64,000 bases of DNA from the NCBI GenBank assembly GCA_963840785.1, contig CAWJAF010000015.1:186001-250000 (forward strand), given 5' to 3'. The notes beneath the pieces were generated by a model. The model was not told the DNA's origin, did no database searches, and saw only the letters and a list, made by a program, of their open reading frames with translations. The translations under genes were made by a program, and so were the position numbers. The stretch comes from JALYOK01 sp963840785 (lineage in GTDB: Bacteria > Pseudomonadota > Gammaproteobacteria > Burkholderiales > JALYOK01). Every line of letters begins with the position of its first letter. Positions within the stretch are counted from its first letter, which is position 1. Shown piece after piece: positions 9,766 to 20,107 of the stretch.

Positions 9766-12338
9766 TTACAGGGTCGCCAAAAACGCGATCAATGCATTCT
9801 TGTCCGTTGCCGGCAAACTCTCGCCGAAGCGATGTCCGTCATTCTCGATGTCCGCCGTGCAGGTGCTGTAGGCTTCGAGAATTTTCGGATTCTTTCCAAC
9901 TGCGGCGATCATTCCTGCGGGATCTTTCAGAATTGCAGCTAAGCGTATCGCTCAAGGCCTTGGCCAACGACTTGCCATCGGCATCACCCAATTGCGCGAC
10001 GAGTTTTTTCTCAAGCGCAGCGGGATCTTTTTTCGCTAGCACCAAATCGTTGACGAAAACCTTATGCTGAAAATTGCCCAGCAATCCCGCAGCAGTTCCG
10101 GCAGGAATTTCTAATTTCAGGCCGATGATTTGCTTTTCTTCCGTGCCATCCCACAAGCTTAGGACCGAAATCCAACACGACCGGAAAATTGAAGCGCGTG
10201 ATTTTCTTGCCGCGGGAATCGGGGTTCAGCAGTTGATTCATCGATTCCACGTAAAGCTTGAAGCGGCCCTCGACGCTCGGGTCGATATGGCCAGCACGCC
10301 GGCTGCTTGTCCTCCGGCAACAACGGGAAATTGCCGGCGCTCGCGTCGGCATAGCGCAGAGCGATAAAAATCGTTTTTCTTGTTGCTTCGGCTGGCCGCA
10401 CAGCTCCGGCCCGATCGCGTTGTTGTGCATGAACGGCGCGTGCGCCCACAGATTCAGCAACGAGATATTGCGGTAGTAGCCGCGCCCGCCGTCGCGGCCT
10501 TCTTTAATGTTCGGATCGGGCGCTTGGTTGCGCAACGTTTCCGAGCCGTACTGCTGATAATGTGCCCGGCCATATGATTGGAATGCAGCGCGCGGCAGCG
10601 GTAGGTGCCCACTTCCGTTGCCGTGGTCGGCTGATCGTTGCCGAGCCAATCTTCGCGCAGGCCGTTGGCGGCGACTTTGCGGAAATCGCGATTCTTGAAT
10701 TCGTTGCCGACCGATTCGGGAATGCTCGAATGGCAGCGCGCGCAATTCTCCGCGAACACGACGCGGCCGCGCTCCACCGCGCCATTGCCAAACTGCGTTT
10801 CCAGATCCGGCTAACCAGGCTTTCGTACGCGTAGCTCGGGATTGCTCTTTTCGTTAGCGCGCGCAGCTCGTGCAGATCCGTCGCGTTGGTTCTCGCGATG
10901 CGAGGAAATTAAAGATGTCCGGCAGCCGATCTTCGATCGCGCGGAAGTTCGGGCAATCGCGCCGGCACTGGCCGATGTCGAACGGCGTTTGGCCGAAGTT
11001 GCGCTGCTGCGGATCGAGCTGGCGCAGATCGGTCAGGTGATTGACCCAGCACTGCTCGGAGCACGAGCCGATGTTGAAGTACACGCGCTGGATGGCTTCC
11101 AGCGCGCCGATGGAATCCTCGCCGCCCTTCAGAATATGATGGACGCCGCTTTCTTTTTCAAGTTTTTTCTCCCAGCATTTTCCGTCGCGGCCCGGCTCGC
11201 ACCAGCAGGTTTCTTGTCGCGCGCGCCGCTTGCGCAGGAATTGGTCTTGCGCCATCGCCAGACGTCTTCATCGTTGAAGGTCGGCCGCTGCGCAAGGTTG
11301 ATGAGCGCATTGATGGTGCCGGGATTATTGACTTGATCGTGCGAAATCGCCGAAGTGTCGTTGGTGCCGGGCCGCGCATGGGAAAACACCTGCCACTCGA
11401 GGCTATCCATCGGCATGCCGGAAGTCGAGCAGTTCCGACATGCGCGAATATTGATTGCCGACCGCGCCTTTGATGTTTTCCCATTTCGGATTCGCCGGAT
11501 CGGCCGGCGGATTGAGCGGATCGAACGCGATGTGGCACGAGCCGCAGGACGTGCCGATCAGGAACGGCGGCTCGATCGAGCCGTCGGCCAAGCGTGACAC
11601 GCGCGAATCGGAATGTTTGCTATCACTGCGAGTGCCGTTGTTGTAACCATCCCAGTTGGCCGAGGCTGCCGTTGACCTTTACCCACTTTTCTTTGTCGAA
11701 GCGCGGATTGGGAAACTTGCGCACACCGAGCGCGCCGGTGGAGGTGCCGAATGCAAGATCGCAGGAACTGTGGCGCTGGTCGACTTTTCCTTCTTTGCCA
11801 TGCACGTCTTTCGCGTCGAGCGGCGCGTCTTTGAAATCGCAGGCCGGATCGCGATAGCCATTTTTACCGACGAACTTGAGCAGCACATCGTCGCCGAGGC
11901 ACTAGTCAAAGCCGTAAGTTTCGTCCAAGGATTTCGCCGGGCAATTGTCCGAGCCGGGCGTGCAGCAGCCCGGATCGTTGATCAGGCCCCAGGCTTTGAA
12001 TCGATCATCGCGCTCGTCGGCGCGCAGCACGCGGTACCAATCGATCAGCACGCCGAGGCGCTGCTGGAATGTGTAAGCTGTAAAAACGCGAATTGCCCGC
12101 GGTCGCGAAATACCAAATGTGCCGCCCGGCGCGTTCGCTGTCGCTCAAGCCTTCGTCACCGCCAAAGAAGCCCTGCGCGACGTAGGCGCTGGGCGGGCCG
12201 CTATTGGCCTGGCGTTTGCGGCGGCGGCGCATCTTGCGCTTGCGCCTGATTCATTTCCGCGACATCCGCAGGTTTCAGCCACGCGCTTACCGCGACCACC
12301 GCCAAAATTGCCGCCATCACACCGATCGTTCGTTTCAT
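9766..12338 (-). CDS. Large exported di-heme cytochrome c (heavily frameshifted)
   Basis: The start is the Met at 12338, giving the signal sequence MKRTIGVMAAILAVVAVSAW followed by an Ala/Gln/Pro-rich linker. The end is placed at 9766, where the frame closes with FGESLPATDKNALIAFLATL, a C-terminus typical of cytochrome c domains. Between them the frame changes at least eight times. Two haem motifs are readable, CGSCHIAFDP near 11545 and CARCHSS near 10735, and a HNNAIGPELCG segment near 10420 recalls the 'LHNGS' block of di-heme peroxidases. The expected length is about 855 residues. Being first in the operon and exported, it could be the catalytic or terminal member of the cytochrome set. 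Its function is inferred only. Confidence 0.65.
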
Positions 12339-12488
12339 TCGTTCACCCTCGTAGACGACTCAAGCACGACGCTACTGTAGCGCGTGCGTTGAAAAAATGA
12401 ATTAACCTAAAGTTGTAGGCCGAAAGAGATAGGCCGGAAGACCGCTCTGGTGGCGGTTCAATCGAATGCAGCTTGACGTATTTTTTGA

Positions 12489-12936
12489 TTACCGATAAAC
12501 CAAGACCGGTATCGTTGTATGAGTTAGCACTTTATGTGTTTCGCTGCCCATGAGCAAGCCCGCGATGCCGCGCCGCCCGTGGGAAGCCATAAAAATCAAA
12601 TCGCAACCTTTGCATTTGCCGCGTCAATAATCGCCTCGAAGGGCGAATCGTTGACCGACGTATAAATCTCGTGGCGCAACGCCGGCGGCACTCGCCTTTT
12701 GCGGCGAACGCATCGAGAATCGACTTTGCTTGGCTCTCGGTGAGCGTGGTAAAACTTTCCGGCGTCATCGCGTCGATCGGAATGCCGCCTTCGTAGTAGG
12801 GCACGCTGTATTCAGGTTGGGCATAAAAACCGGTGACACGAACGCGTCGATCTCACGCGGCAAATTCGATCGCCTTATCGACGACGCGATTCGACAACTC
12901 CGAACCATCGCAAGGAATTAGAATATGTTTGAACAC
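12489..12936 (-). CDS. Universal stress protein UspA family (frameshifted)
   Basis: The GTG start at 12936 has an excellent ribosome site (AAGGAGG) and gives FKHILIPCDGSELSNRVVDK, the classical UspA N-terminus with its nucleotide-binding Asp. The C-terminal part reads LMGSETHKVLTHTTIPVLVYR, the conserved end of the family with the Gly/Ser/Thr ATP-binding loop. Frame changes occur near 12855 and around 12600-12690. The expected length is about 149 residues, normal for the family. It is divergent from the cupin gene at 12994, sharing a 57-base promoter region. Confidence 0.8.
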
Positions 12937-12993
12937 AGCTTACCCCTCCTTAATAGCCGAACGATCCGAACGGTAAGTTATGATATTACGACT

Positions 12994-13370
12994 ATGAAAG
13001 TTATACAAAGCCAATATTACGCAGTTGTGCCGTACATCACCAAAGACGGCTCCGAAATTCGCGAGCTGATGCATCCGAATGTACAAGGCAATCGCCAGCA
13101 AAGCCTAGCGGAAGCGACCGTCATGCCCGGCGCTGGGAACGGCATTGCATCAACATCTAATTACCGAAGAAATTTATTATTTCACGCAAGGCACGTGGCA
13201 CCATGCGCATTGGCGATAAAACCTTTGCCGTCGCAGCAGGCGACAGCATCGCGATCCCGCCGGGCTCAGCCCATTGCGTAAACAATAGCGGCGCAACGAA
13301 CCCATGAAAATACTTGTGCGCATGTTCGCCCGCGTATTCCCACGACGATACGATTTTGTTGAAGAAATGA
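12994..13370 (+). CDS. Small single-domain cupin protein (frameshifted)
   Basis: MKVIQSQYYAVVPYITKDGS leads into EIRELMHP and, after frame changes near 13140 and 13195, HQHLITEEIYYFTQG, MRIGDKTFAVAAGDSIAIPP and GSAHCVNN. These are the two cupin motifs with metal-binding His/Glu residues, in the order HxH...E and H. The gene ends with DTILLKK and TGA overlapping the ATG of the ROK kinase (ATGA), so the two are translationally coupled. About 125 residues, like small mannose-isomerase-type cupins. A role in binding or isomerising the sugar handled by the kinase is inferred. Confidence 0.7.
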
Positions 13371-14267
13371 GCATCAAACTTGGCGTCGATCTCGGCGGCA
13401 CGAAAACTGAAATCATCGCCCTTGATCGAAGCGGACAAGACCCTGGTGCGACGCCGCGTTGCGACGCCCTCGGGCGACTATCGGGCGACGCTGGCGATGA
13501 TCAAGGATTTGGTCACGCAAGTCGATACGGAACTCGGCGCGCGTTATCCCGATTGGTTTTGGCACGCCAGGATCGCCCTCGCCCATCGATGGCAAGATGC
13601 GCAACTGTAACTCCACTTGTTTGAACGGCCAGCCGCTGCAGAACGATCTTCAGGAAATTCTGCAAGCGCCCCGTCGCGATCGCGAACGACGCGAATTGCT
13701 TGGCGCTTTCCGAAGCAACCGACGGCGCAGGCGCCGGCGCAAAAATCGGTATTTGCGGTCATTTTGGGCACCGGCGTCGGTGCGGGCATCGTCGTTCGCG
13801 GCGAAGTGCTGCAAGGCGCCAACGGTATCGCCGGCGAATGGGGCCACAATCCGTTCCCGTGGCCGCGTGACGACGAACGTGCCTGGTACGCAGTGTTATT
13901 GCGGCCGAACGCGGATGCATCGAAACTTTTCTTTCCGGCCCGGGAATGAAGCGCGACCATTTCGACATTTGTGGCGAACAAACTCGAACCGCAGCAAATC
14001 GCCGCCCGCGCGCACCGAAGGCGATGGCAATGCGAAGCGACAATGCATCGATATGAGGAGCGCCTTGCGCGCGCGCTCGCTCACGTTATCAACATCCTCG
14101 ATCCGCATGTGATCGTTCTCGGCGGCGGCCTGTCGAATATTACCCGGCTGTACGACAACGTGCCGCGCCAATGGTGGGGCAATATATATTTTCCGACAGC
14201 GTCAACACAAGACTGGTGCGCAACCAACACGGTGATTCAAGCGGCGTTCGCGGCGCGGCGTGGTTGA
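13367..14267 (+). CDS. ROK-family sugar kinase (frameshifted)
   Basis: The start MSIKLGVDLGGTKTEIIALD is the N-terminal phosphate-binding motif of ROK kinases. Next come ILGTGVGAGIVVRGEVLQGA (second phosphate loop), GEWGHNP with the metal/substrate His, a CYCGRT cysteine cluster matching the CxCGxxGC zinc motif, and the C-terminal HVIVLGGGLSN. The expected length is about 300 residues, like glucokinase or fructokinase. Several frame changes occur (near 13440, 13600-13740 and 13900-14050). It overlaps the cupin gene by four bases. The exact sugar cannot be told. Confidence 0.8.
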
Positions 14268-14688
14268 GCGGGAACACACCGGCTAGTTTATTTCCCAGCG
14301 GGAATCAGGCTCGAAATGCCAGATGGTCCGGCAGAGCCAGATACCAGAGCTGTTCTTCAAGCACATGCCTGCCGACCGATGCACGCTGGCATGAGCCACG
14401 TCGAGCAGCGAATCTGACTAATTCGCATGCATTCCGAAAACTGTCCCCAATCAACGACAGAACTATGCGCCCAATTTTCAAGCAGTTAGCGACAGTCACG
14501 CGAAAACTGTCGGCATATGCAAACAGTTTGACTGTCCAAAACTGGACGTCATTCTAAGTATTCAAGTTCTCACGTCGCAAGCTATTGTTTATCAAAAAAA
14601 CTCGGGGTGCTGGCACGGTCTATGCTGTAGTAAATCAGTACTGGCATCAACGCCAGCTAATTACTTAACTCTTGGAAGGATTACTGCA
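14268..14688. other. Intergenic region without a gene
   Basis: About 420 bases between the ROK kinase and the small secreted gene. No convincing reading frame is present. A stretch around 14320-14400 has loosely palindromic CAGAGCC / GGCATGAGCC pieces that recall repeat family C. The last 50 bases must contain the promoter for the small gene; a Shine-Dalgarno GGAAGGA lies just before its ATG. Confidence 0.5.
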
Positions 14689-14848
14689 ATGAAAAAATTA
14701 GCGATGGCTCTTTTAGTTTCACTGTTCGCCGCGATTCACCATGCCTGTGTTTGCGGCTGATCCGCCCGCTACTGCCGAAGATTGCAAAAAAGCGTTTGAA
14801 GGAGACGATGCCAAGATCAAGGCTTGCGTCGCCGAACTGAAGAAGTAA
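14689..14848 (+). CDS. Small secreted protein, about 53 residues (frameshifted)
   Basis: The ATG follows a GGAAGGA ribosome site. MKKLAMALLVSLFAAI is a signal peptide; with one base removed near 14738 it continues MPVFAADPPATAED, giving a normal AxA cleavage site, then a mature peptide of about 30 residues with two cysteines (EDCKKAF and KACVAELKK) that could form a disulphide. A strong terminator follows directly at 14861. It is a stand-alone gene; the family is not recognised. Confidence 0.55.
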
Positions 14849-14860
14849 TCCTGTTGTGCC

Positions 14861-14899
14861 CTCGGCCGGCGCGCACCCAGCCCGTGCTGGCCGAGTTTT
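14861..14899 (+). terminator. Rho-independent terminator of the small secreted gene
   Basis: CTCGGCCGGC pairs with GCTGGCCGAG across a 15-base loop and is followed by TTTT, 12 bases after the stop of the small gene. The opposite strand lacks the T run, so it works on the plus strand only. Confidence 0.75.
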
Positions 14900-14952
14900 C
14901 CTTTCCCATCATCTGCTTGAAGATCCGCTCTAGCAAGCGACTCTGCAGCATG

Positions 14953-16410
14953 CTACATCAACACAACATCGTAAATTTCTTGCGAATATTGGGTTTCGAC
15001 TTGCAAGCGAAATCGGCTTGCCGATAAAGTCGCCCAGTTGCGCCATGCTCTGCGATTCTTCATCGAGAAAGAGGTCGATCACTTTTTGTGAGGCGAGAAT
15101 GCGATATTCTTTCGCGTCGAATTGCCGCGCGGAACGCAAAATTTCGCGCAGAATTTCGTAGCACACCGTCTGCGCGGTTTTCACTTCGCCGCGGCCCTGA
15201 CACATCGGGCACGGCTCGCACAACACGTGAGCCAAACTTTCGCGCGTGCGCTTGCGCGTCATCTCGACTAAACCCAGCGCGGTAAATCCATTCAGCGTGA
15301 GCCGCGTTCGATCGCGCGAAATATTTTTCTTCAATTCTGCGAGCACGCTTTCTTTGATGCTCGTCACTTTCCATGTCGATAAAATCGGCAATAATGATGC
15401 CGCCCAAATTGCGCAGCCGTAGTTGCCGCGCAATCACCTGCGCGGCCTCGAGATTGGTCTTGAAAATCGTGTCGTCGAAACTGCGCCCGCCGACAAAACC
15501 GCCGGTATTCACGTCAACTGTCGTCAGCGCTTCGGTTTGATCGATAATCAAATAACCGCCGGATTTCAGATCGACGCGGCGCGCCAAGCGCGCGCTCGAT
15601 TTCATCTTCAACGCCAAATAAATCGAACAGCGGCCGCTCGCCGGTATAAGGCTCCAATACCGGCACAGCACTGTGCGTGTAGCTTTCGGCAAACTCGCGC
15701 ATCGATTGAAACGTCTCGCGCGAATCGACCAAAATACGTTCGGTTTTTTCGTTAACGAAATCGCGCACTACGCGTAGCGCCAAACTCAAATCTTGGTGAA
15801 TCAACGTACTCGGCGGCGCCGTTTTCGCGCTTTCCTTGATGCGCGTCCACAAGCGCGTGAGATATTCAATGTCGTCTTTGAGTTCTTTATCGCTGGCAAA
15901 CTCGGCAACCGTGCGAATGATAAACCCGCCTTCTTCGTTATCCGGCAGGAGTTGCTGCAATTTTTCTTTCAGCAACGCGCGCTCGCCTTCATCTTCGATG
16001 CGCTGCGAAATGCCGATGTGCGCTTCTTGCGGCAAATAAACGAGCAATCGGCCGGCCATGCTGATTTGCGTCGATAGGCGCGCGCCTTTGCTGCCGATCG
16101 GATCTTTGATGACCTGCACCAGAACCGTTTGACCGTCGCTCAAAATTCGTTCGATCGGCGTGCCGTTATCGCCTTTTTCGCGCGCACTCCAAATGTCGGC
16201 GATGTGCAAAAATGCCGCGCGCTCAAGACCGATATCGATGAAGGCCGATTGCATTCCCGGCAATACGCGCGCGACAGTGCCCAGATAAATGTTGCCGACC
16301 AAGCCACGCGCCGAACGCCGCTCGACGTGCAACTCCTGCACGACGCCTTGCTCGGTGATTGCGACGCGGGTTTCTTGCGGCGTAACGTTGACGAGAATTT
16401 GTTCGTTCAT
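14953..16410 (-). CDS. rng: Ribonuclease G (frameshifted)
   Basis: RNase G is an endoribonuclease that matures the 5' end of 16S rRNA and takes part in mRNA decay. MNEQILVNVTPQETRVAITE begins the S1-like N-terminal domain (GNIYLGTVARVLPGMQSAF). The RNase H-like and DNase I-like parts follow, with the catalytic TVDVNTGGFVG region near 15510 and LGGIIIADFIDME near 15400 carrying the metal-binding aspartates. CEPCPMCQGRG is the zinc-link motif that joins the dimer. The end is placed at 14953, where a one-base shift restores EIYDVVLM. Frame changes near 15600, 15370 and 15010. About 486 residues, the normal length. It follows maf by a few bases. Confidence 0.9.
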
Positions 16411-16413
16411 TCG

Positions 16414-17038
16414 CTACAGTAACCGAAAAACCGACTTGCTTGAGCAGCTGCGCCGTTTCATAAAGCGGCAAGCCCATAATGCCCGAGTAGCTTCCTTCGA
16501 TTTTCGGCGATGAACGTCGCCGCTTTTCCTTGCACACCGTAAGCGCCTGCCTTATCCATCGGCTCGCCGGTATCGACATAATCTTGAATCAGCGGATCGC
16601 TCAATTCAGCAAAGCGTACTCGCGAAGATGATAGTTTGCTGGTCACATTATCGTTTATGCGCTACAGCGACGGCGCTGAAAACTTCATGCTCACGGCCCT
16701 GATAATTTGCGCAAGATTATCGCCGCATCTTCGGTATTCGCGGGCTTACCGATAATTTCGCCATCCAGCGTTACCGTCGTGTCGGCACCCAATACCGGCA
16801 GTCGCGGCAAGCGGCGCTCAAGTGCACGCGTCCAACCGGTCATCGCCTTATTGGCGGCGATGCGCGTAACGTAATCGCCGGGCGATTCGCCGGGACGTGG
16901 CGTTTCATCGACATCGGCGCGTACGGTCGGAAAACTTCGCATGATCAACACTTCAAAATTAATGCCGATTTGCTTCAGCAATTCACGCCGCCGCGGGCTG
17001 CGCGACGCCAAATAAATTCGATTTTCCAGAGCGTTCAT
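16414..17038 (-). CDS. maf: Maf-family nucleoside triphosphate pyrophosphatase (frameshifted)
   Basis: Maf proteins hydrolyse non-canonical nucleotides such as dTTP/UTP or m7GTP. MNALENRIYLASRSPRRREL carries the SxSPRR nucleotide-binding motif; GADTTVTLDGEIIGKP follows with the conserved Asp, then YVDTGEPMDKAGAYGVQGKA and SYSGIMGLPLYET in other frames. The reading frame breaks near 16680 and 16500. A run of T's near 16437 seems one base too long; removing one gives the ending KQVGFRLL and a stop at 16414, three bases before the rng start. About 205 residues, as expected. Confidence 0.85.
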
Positions 17039-17056
17039 GTGTTCATTTCTAAGTCA

Positions 17057-17527
17057 CTACACTCGATGATACGGATGGCCTTGCAAAATCGACCATCCAC
17101 GATAAAGCTGTTCCGCCAACATCACCCGCACCAAACCATGGGGCAGGGTCATTTTCGATAGCGCAACGCGATGGGCGGCCTGTTGCTTAATGCTGTCGTC
17201 AAGCCCATCGGCGCTGCCGATCACAAAAGCCGGGTTCATCGCGTTCGCCATCGCATCCTGCAACAACGTTGTGATGCGTTTCGTATCCCACAATTCGCCG
17301 CGCTCGTCCAACACGATCACCGGCCGATACTTTCTTAACTGCGCCTCGATGCGTTTTGCTTCAGTCGCCAAGATGCCTTCGGCCGCTTCGCCTTTGCTGC
17401 GCTTTTCCGGTTTAACCTCGACCAATTCAATTTGCGCTTCCGGCGGCATGCGCTTCGCGTATTCGCGATATCCTTCATTCACCCAACTCGGCATCCGATT
17501 GCCGACTGCGACAATCGCGATTTTCAT
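17057..17527 (-). CDS. rlmH: 23S rRNA pseudouridine-1915 N3-methyltransferase RlmH
   Basis: This 156-residue protein of the SPOUT superfamily methylates pseudouridine 1915 in helix 69 of 23S rRNA using SAM. MKIAIVAVGNRMPSWVNEGY and the C-terminal knot region VIGSADGLDDSIKQQAAHRV, LSKMTLPHGLVRVMLAEQLY are diagnostic, including the Gly-rich SAM loop. It ends with the family's usual HPYHRV tail. It follows rsfS by two bases, the usual pairing in proteobacteria. The frame is intact. Confidence 0.95.
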   Translation of the reverse strand: MKIAIVAVGNRMPSWVNEGYREYAKRMPPEAQIELVEVKPEKRSKGEAAEGILATEAKRIEAQLRKYRPVIVLDERGELWDTKRITTLLQDAMANAMNPAFVIGSADGLDDSIKQQAAHRVALSKMTLPHGLVRVMLAEQLYRGWSILQGHPYHRV

Positions 17528-17529
17528 TG

Positions 17530-17904
17530 CTATTTTGCTGCAGCGTCGGCCTTTTTCTTACGTGGCTTCGGCGCTTTCTTGGCGGACGCCCATAATTCTT
17601 CGAGATTGTAATACGCTCTGACGGTCGGCTGCATCACGTGCACCACAATATCGCCGAAGTCGACCAGCACCCATTCGCCGGTTTGTTCGCCTTCGACACC
17701 GTAGACATGGGCGCCCAGCTCTTTCAACCGATCTTGAACATTGCGCGCAAGCGCCTTGGTCTGGCGGTTCGAATCGCCGCTGGCGATCACGACATAGTCG
17801 AACAATGATGTGATGTTTCTAACGTCCAGCGCGAGGATATCTTTCGCTTTCTTTTCCTCGAGGGCTTCGACAACGGCGTTTCGCAAAGTGGCTATTCTAA
17901 TCAA
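17530..17904 (-). CDS. rsfS: Ribosomal silencing factor RsfS
   Basis: RsfS binds ribosomal protein L14 and blocks subunit joining in starved cells. The 124-residue product has the family core KKAKDILALDVRNITSLFDY, VIASGDSNRQTKALARNV, GEQTGEWVLVDFGDIVVHVM and YYNLEELW. A lysine-rich tail of about 15 residues follows. The start used is a TTG at 17904, reading IRIATLRNAVVEALEEKKAK; a later start would remove family sequence. It lies between nadD (18 bases upstream) and rlmH. Confidence 0.92.
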   Translation of the reverse strand: MIRIATLRNAVVEALEEKKAKDILALDVRNITSLFDYVVIASGDSNRQTKALARNVQDRLKELGAHVYGVEGEQTGEWVLVDFGDIVVHVMQPTVRAYYNLEELWASAKKAPKPRKKKADAAAK

Positions 17905-17922
17905 TGGGTGAATGTTTCCTTC

Positions 17923-18584
17923 TTAGGTATAAAGTTTGTGGGTACGAATATAATCGAGCACGCAGTCCGGAAGCAAATAGCGCGGCGATTGCCCCGCCGC
18001 GATTGTTGCACGAATCGCCGTGCTGGAAATCGCCAGCGGCGTGAGTCCGAGCAGAAAAATATGGCCGGCCGGCTTTTGTCTTGCGGCTGCTAGGATCATC
18101 GCTTTGATGCGCTTGATACCACTCGCGAACTTCCGGTGGTAAGATTATGCGGCGAAAAAGGTTCGGTGCTCGGCCGCATGGCGACGAGCAGATGCGCAAC
18201 GTCGGTCAGTTCCTGCCAACGCTTCCAGGTGTGCATCAACAAAAATTGATCGGCGCCGATGAATAGAACGAGCGGTATTTCAGTTCCTAATTCCGCGCGC
18301 AACGAGTGCAGCGTATCGATGGTGTAAGTCGGCTCGGTTTTGCCGAGTTCGCGCGAGTCGACGCGAAAGCTTGGATTATTTTCTGTTGGCGACATCGAGC
18401 ATCGCACATCGATGCACATCGGAAACTTTCGCCGGCCCACGATGGGGCGGTCGCCCGGCGGGAACAAACCGCACTTCGGATAAATTCAGAAAATCCTGCG
18501 CCTCTTGCGCCAAACGCAAATGACCAAAATGAATAGGATCGAAACTGCCGCCGAGGATGCCGATGGCGGGGACGTGGGCTCAGC
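17923..18584 (-). CDS. nadD: Nicotinate-mononucleotide adenylyltransferase (frameshifted)
   Basis: NadD makes nicotinate adenine dinucleotide from NaMN and ATP in NAD synthesis. The N-terminus reads IGILGGSFDPIHFGHLRLAQ with the GxFDPxHxGH nucleotidyl-transfer motif, then TEPTYTIDTLHSLRAELG and VLFIGADQFLLMHTWKRWQE. The end is fixed by CVLDYIRTHKLYT and a stop at 17923. Frame changes occur near 18470, 18110 and 18040. The start codon is not clear: no ATG lies in frame, the region after the proA stop has an in-frame stop, and either a rare start or another indel is needed. It follows proA directly. Confidence 0.88.
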
Positions 18585-18587
18585 GAG

Positions 18588-19874
18588 CTATCCTCTCACT
18601 TCGCCGTTGCCGAGCACGATATATTTTTGGCTGGTCAAACCTTCCAGCCCAACCGGTCCGCGAGCGTGAAACTTGTCCGTCGAAATGCCGATCTCCGCGC
18701 CGAGGCCGTATTCAAATCCATCGGCGAAGCGCGTCGAGGCGTTCACCATTACGGAACTGGAATCCACTTCGCGCAAAAATTTCATCGCGTTGGTGTGATT
18801 CTCGGTGATGATCGCATCGGTGTGCAGCGAGCCATATTGGTTGATGTGCTCAATCGCCGCATCGACATCGGACACGATGCGAATCGACAAAATCGGCGCC
18901 AGATATTCCGTGCGCCAATCTTCTTCGGTTGCATCTTTCACTTGGGTGATGCCCTGCGAGGCAAGCAGGGCGCGGGTCTTCGGGCATACCCTTAGCTCGA
19001 CGGATTTATCCAAATAGATTTTCGCGAGCGGCGGTAACACGCGCGCCGCGATACTTTCCGCGACCAATAAAGTCTCCATCGTGTTGCAAGTGCCGTAACG
19101 CTGCGTCTTGGCGTTGTCGCAAACTTTGATCGCTTTATCGATGTCGGCGGTGCTGTCGATGAACGTATGACAAATGCCATCGAGATGTTTGATCACCGGC
19201 ACGCGCGCTTCTTTCGACACGCGCTCGATCAAACCTTTGCCGCCGCGCGGCACGATCACATCGACATAATCTTTCATCGCCACCAATTCGCCGACAACGG
19301 CGCGATCGGTGGTTTCGATCACCTGCACTGCCGATTCCGGCAACCCCGCCGCGCGCAAACCTTCGTGCACACAAGCCGCGATCGCGAGATTGCAATTCAG
19401 CGCCTCCGAGCCACCGCGCAAAATACTCGCGTTACCGGATTTCAAACACAGCCCCGCCGCATCCGCCGTCACGTTCGGCCGCGCTTCGTAAATAATGCCC
19501 ACCACACCGAGCGGCACGCGCATCTTGCCGACTTGAATGCCGGTCGGGCGATAACTCATGCCGGTGATTTCGCCGATCGGATCGGGCAAGGAAGCAATCT
19601 GCTCCAAACCCTGCGCCATCGACTCGACCCCTGAGGCAGACAGGGCAAGGCGATCCAGCATGGCAGGCTCAAGGCCCTTATTCCGCGCGGCTTCCAGGTC
19701 AGCCTAATTTGCAGCCAAGAGTTTATCGGCATCACGACGAATCGCCGCCGCCATCGCCAACAACGCGCCATTCTTCATCGCCGTACTCGCCTTCGCCATC
19801 AAGCGCGAAGCCGCGCGAGCTTCCTGCCCGACGCTTTGCATGTAAGTTTTGATATCGAGAACCGGCGAGTTCAT
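18588..19874 (-). CDS. proA: Gamma-glutamyl phosphate reductase, with an in-frame stop
   Basis: ProA reduces gamma-glutamyl phosphate to glutamate semialdehyde in proline synthesis. MNSPVLDIKTYMQSVGQEAR starts the protein; VGIIYEARPNVTADAAGLCL, LKSGNASILRGGSEA, VIVPRGGKGL, KTQRYGTCNTMETLL (catalytic Cys) and FADGFEYGLGAEIGISTDKF follow. Both parts lie in the same frame but are split by TAG at 19704-19706, where homologues have a sense codon (context LLAAN-stop-ADLEAARN); CAG would fit by one substitution. The 428-residue length is normal. It is either a base error or a real nonsense mutation. Confidence 0.92.
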
Positions 19875-20107
19875 AGCGTGACTCTGACGTGCTTCGTAAA
19901 GCGCTATTCTAATCCACAGCGGCAAGTTACGGAAATCAAACCGGTTTTCGGAAAAACATCATCGTTGGGTGATCAAGCAACCTGGATTCACCAATCAACA
20001 TGTCATCCAGAGCAAACGCGAAGCGCTGCTTTTCATCAAAGGTGGATCCAGCGCTACGCTGGTGGCAGCATTTGTCGCTGTGCCACGCCTTGATCCACAA
20101 CTATTCT

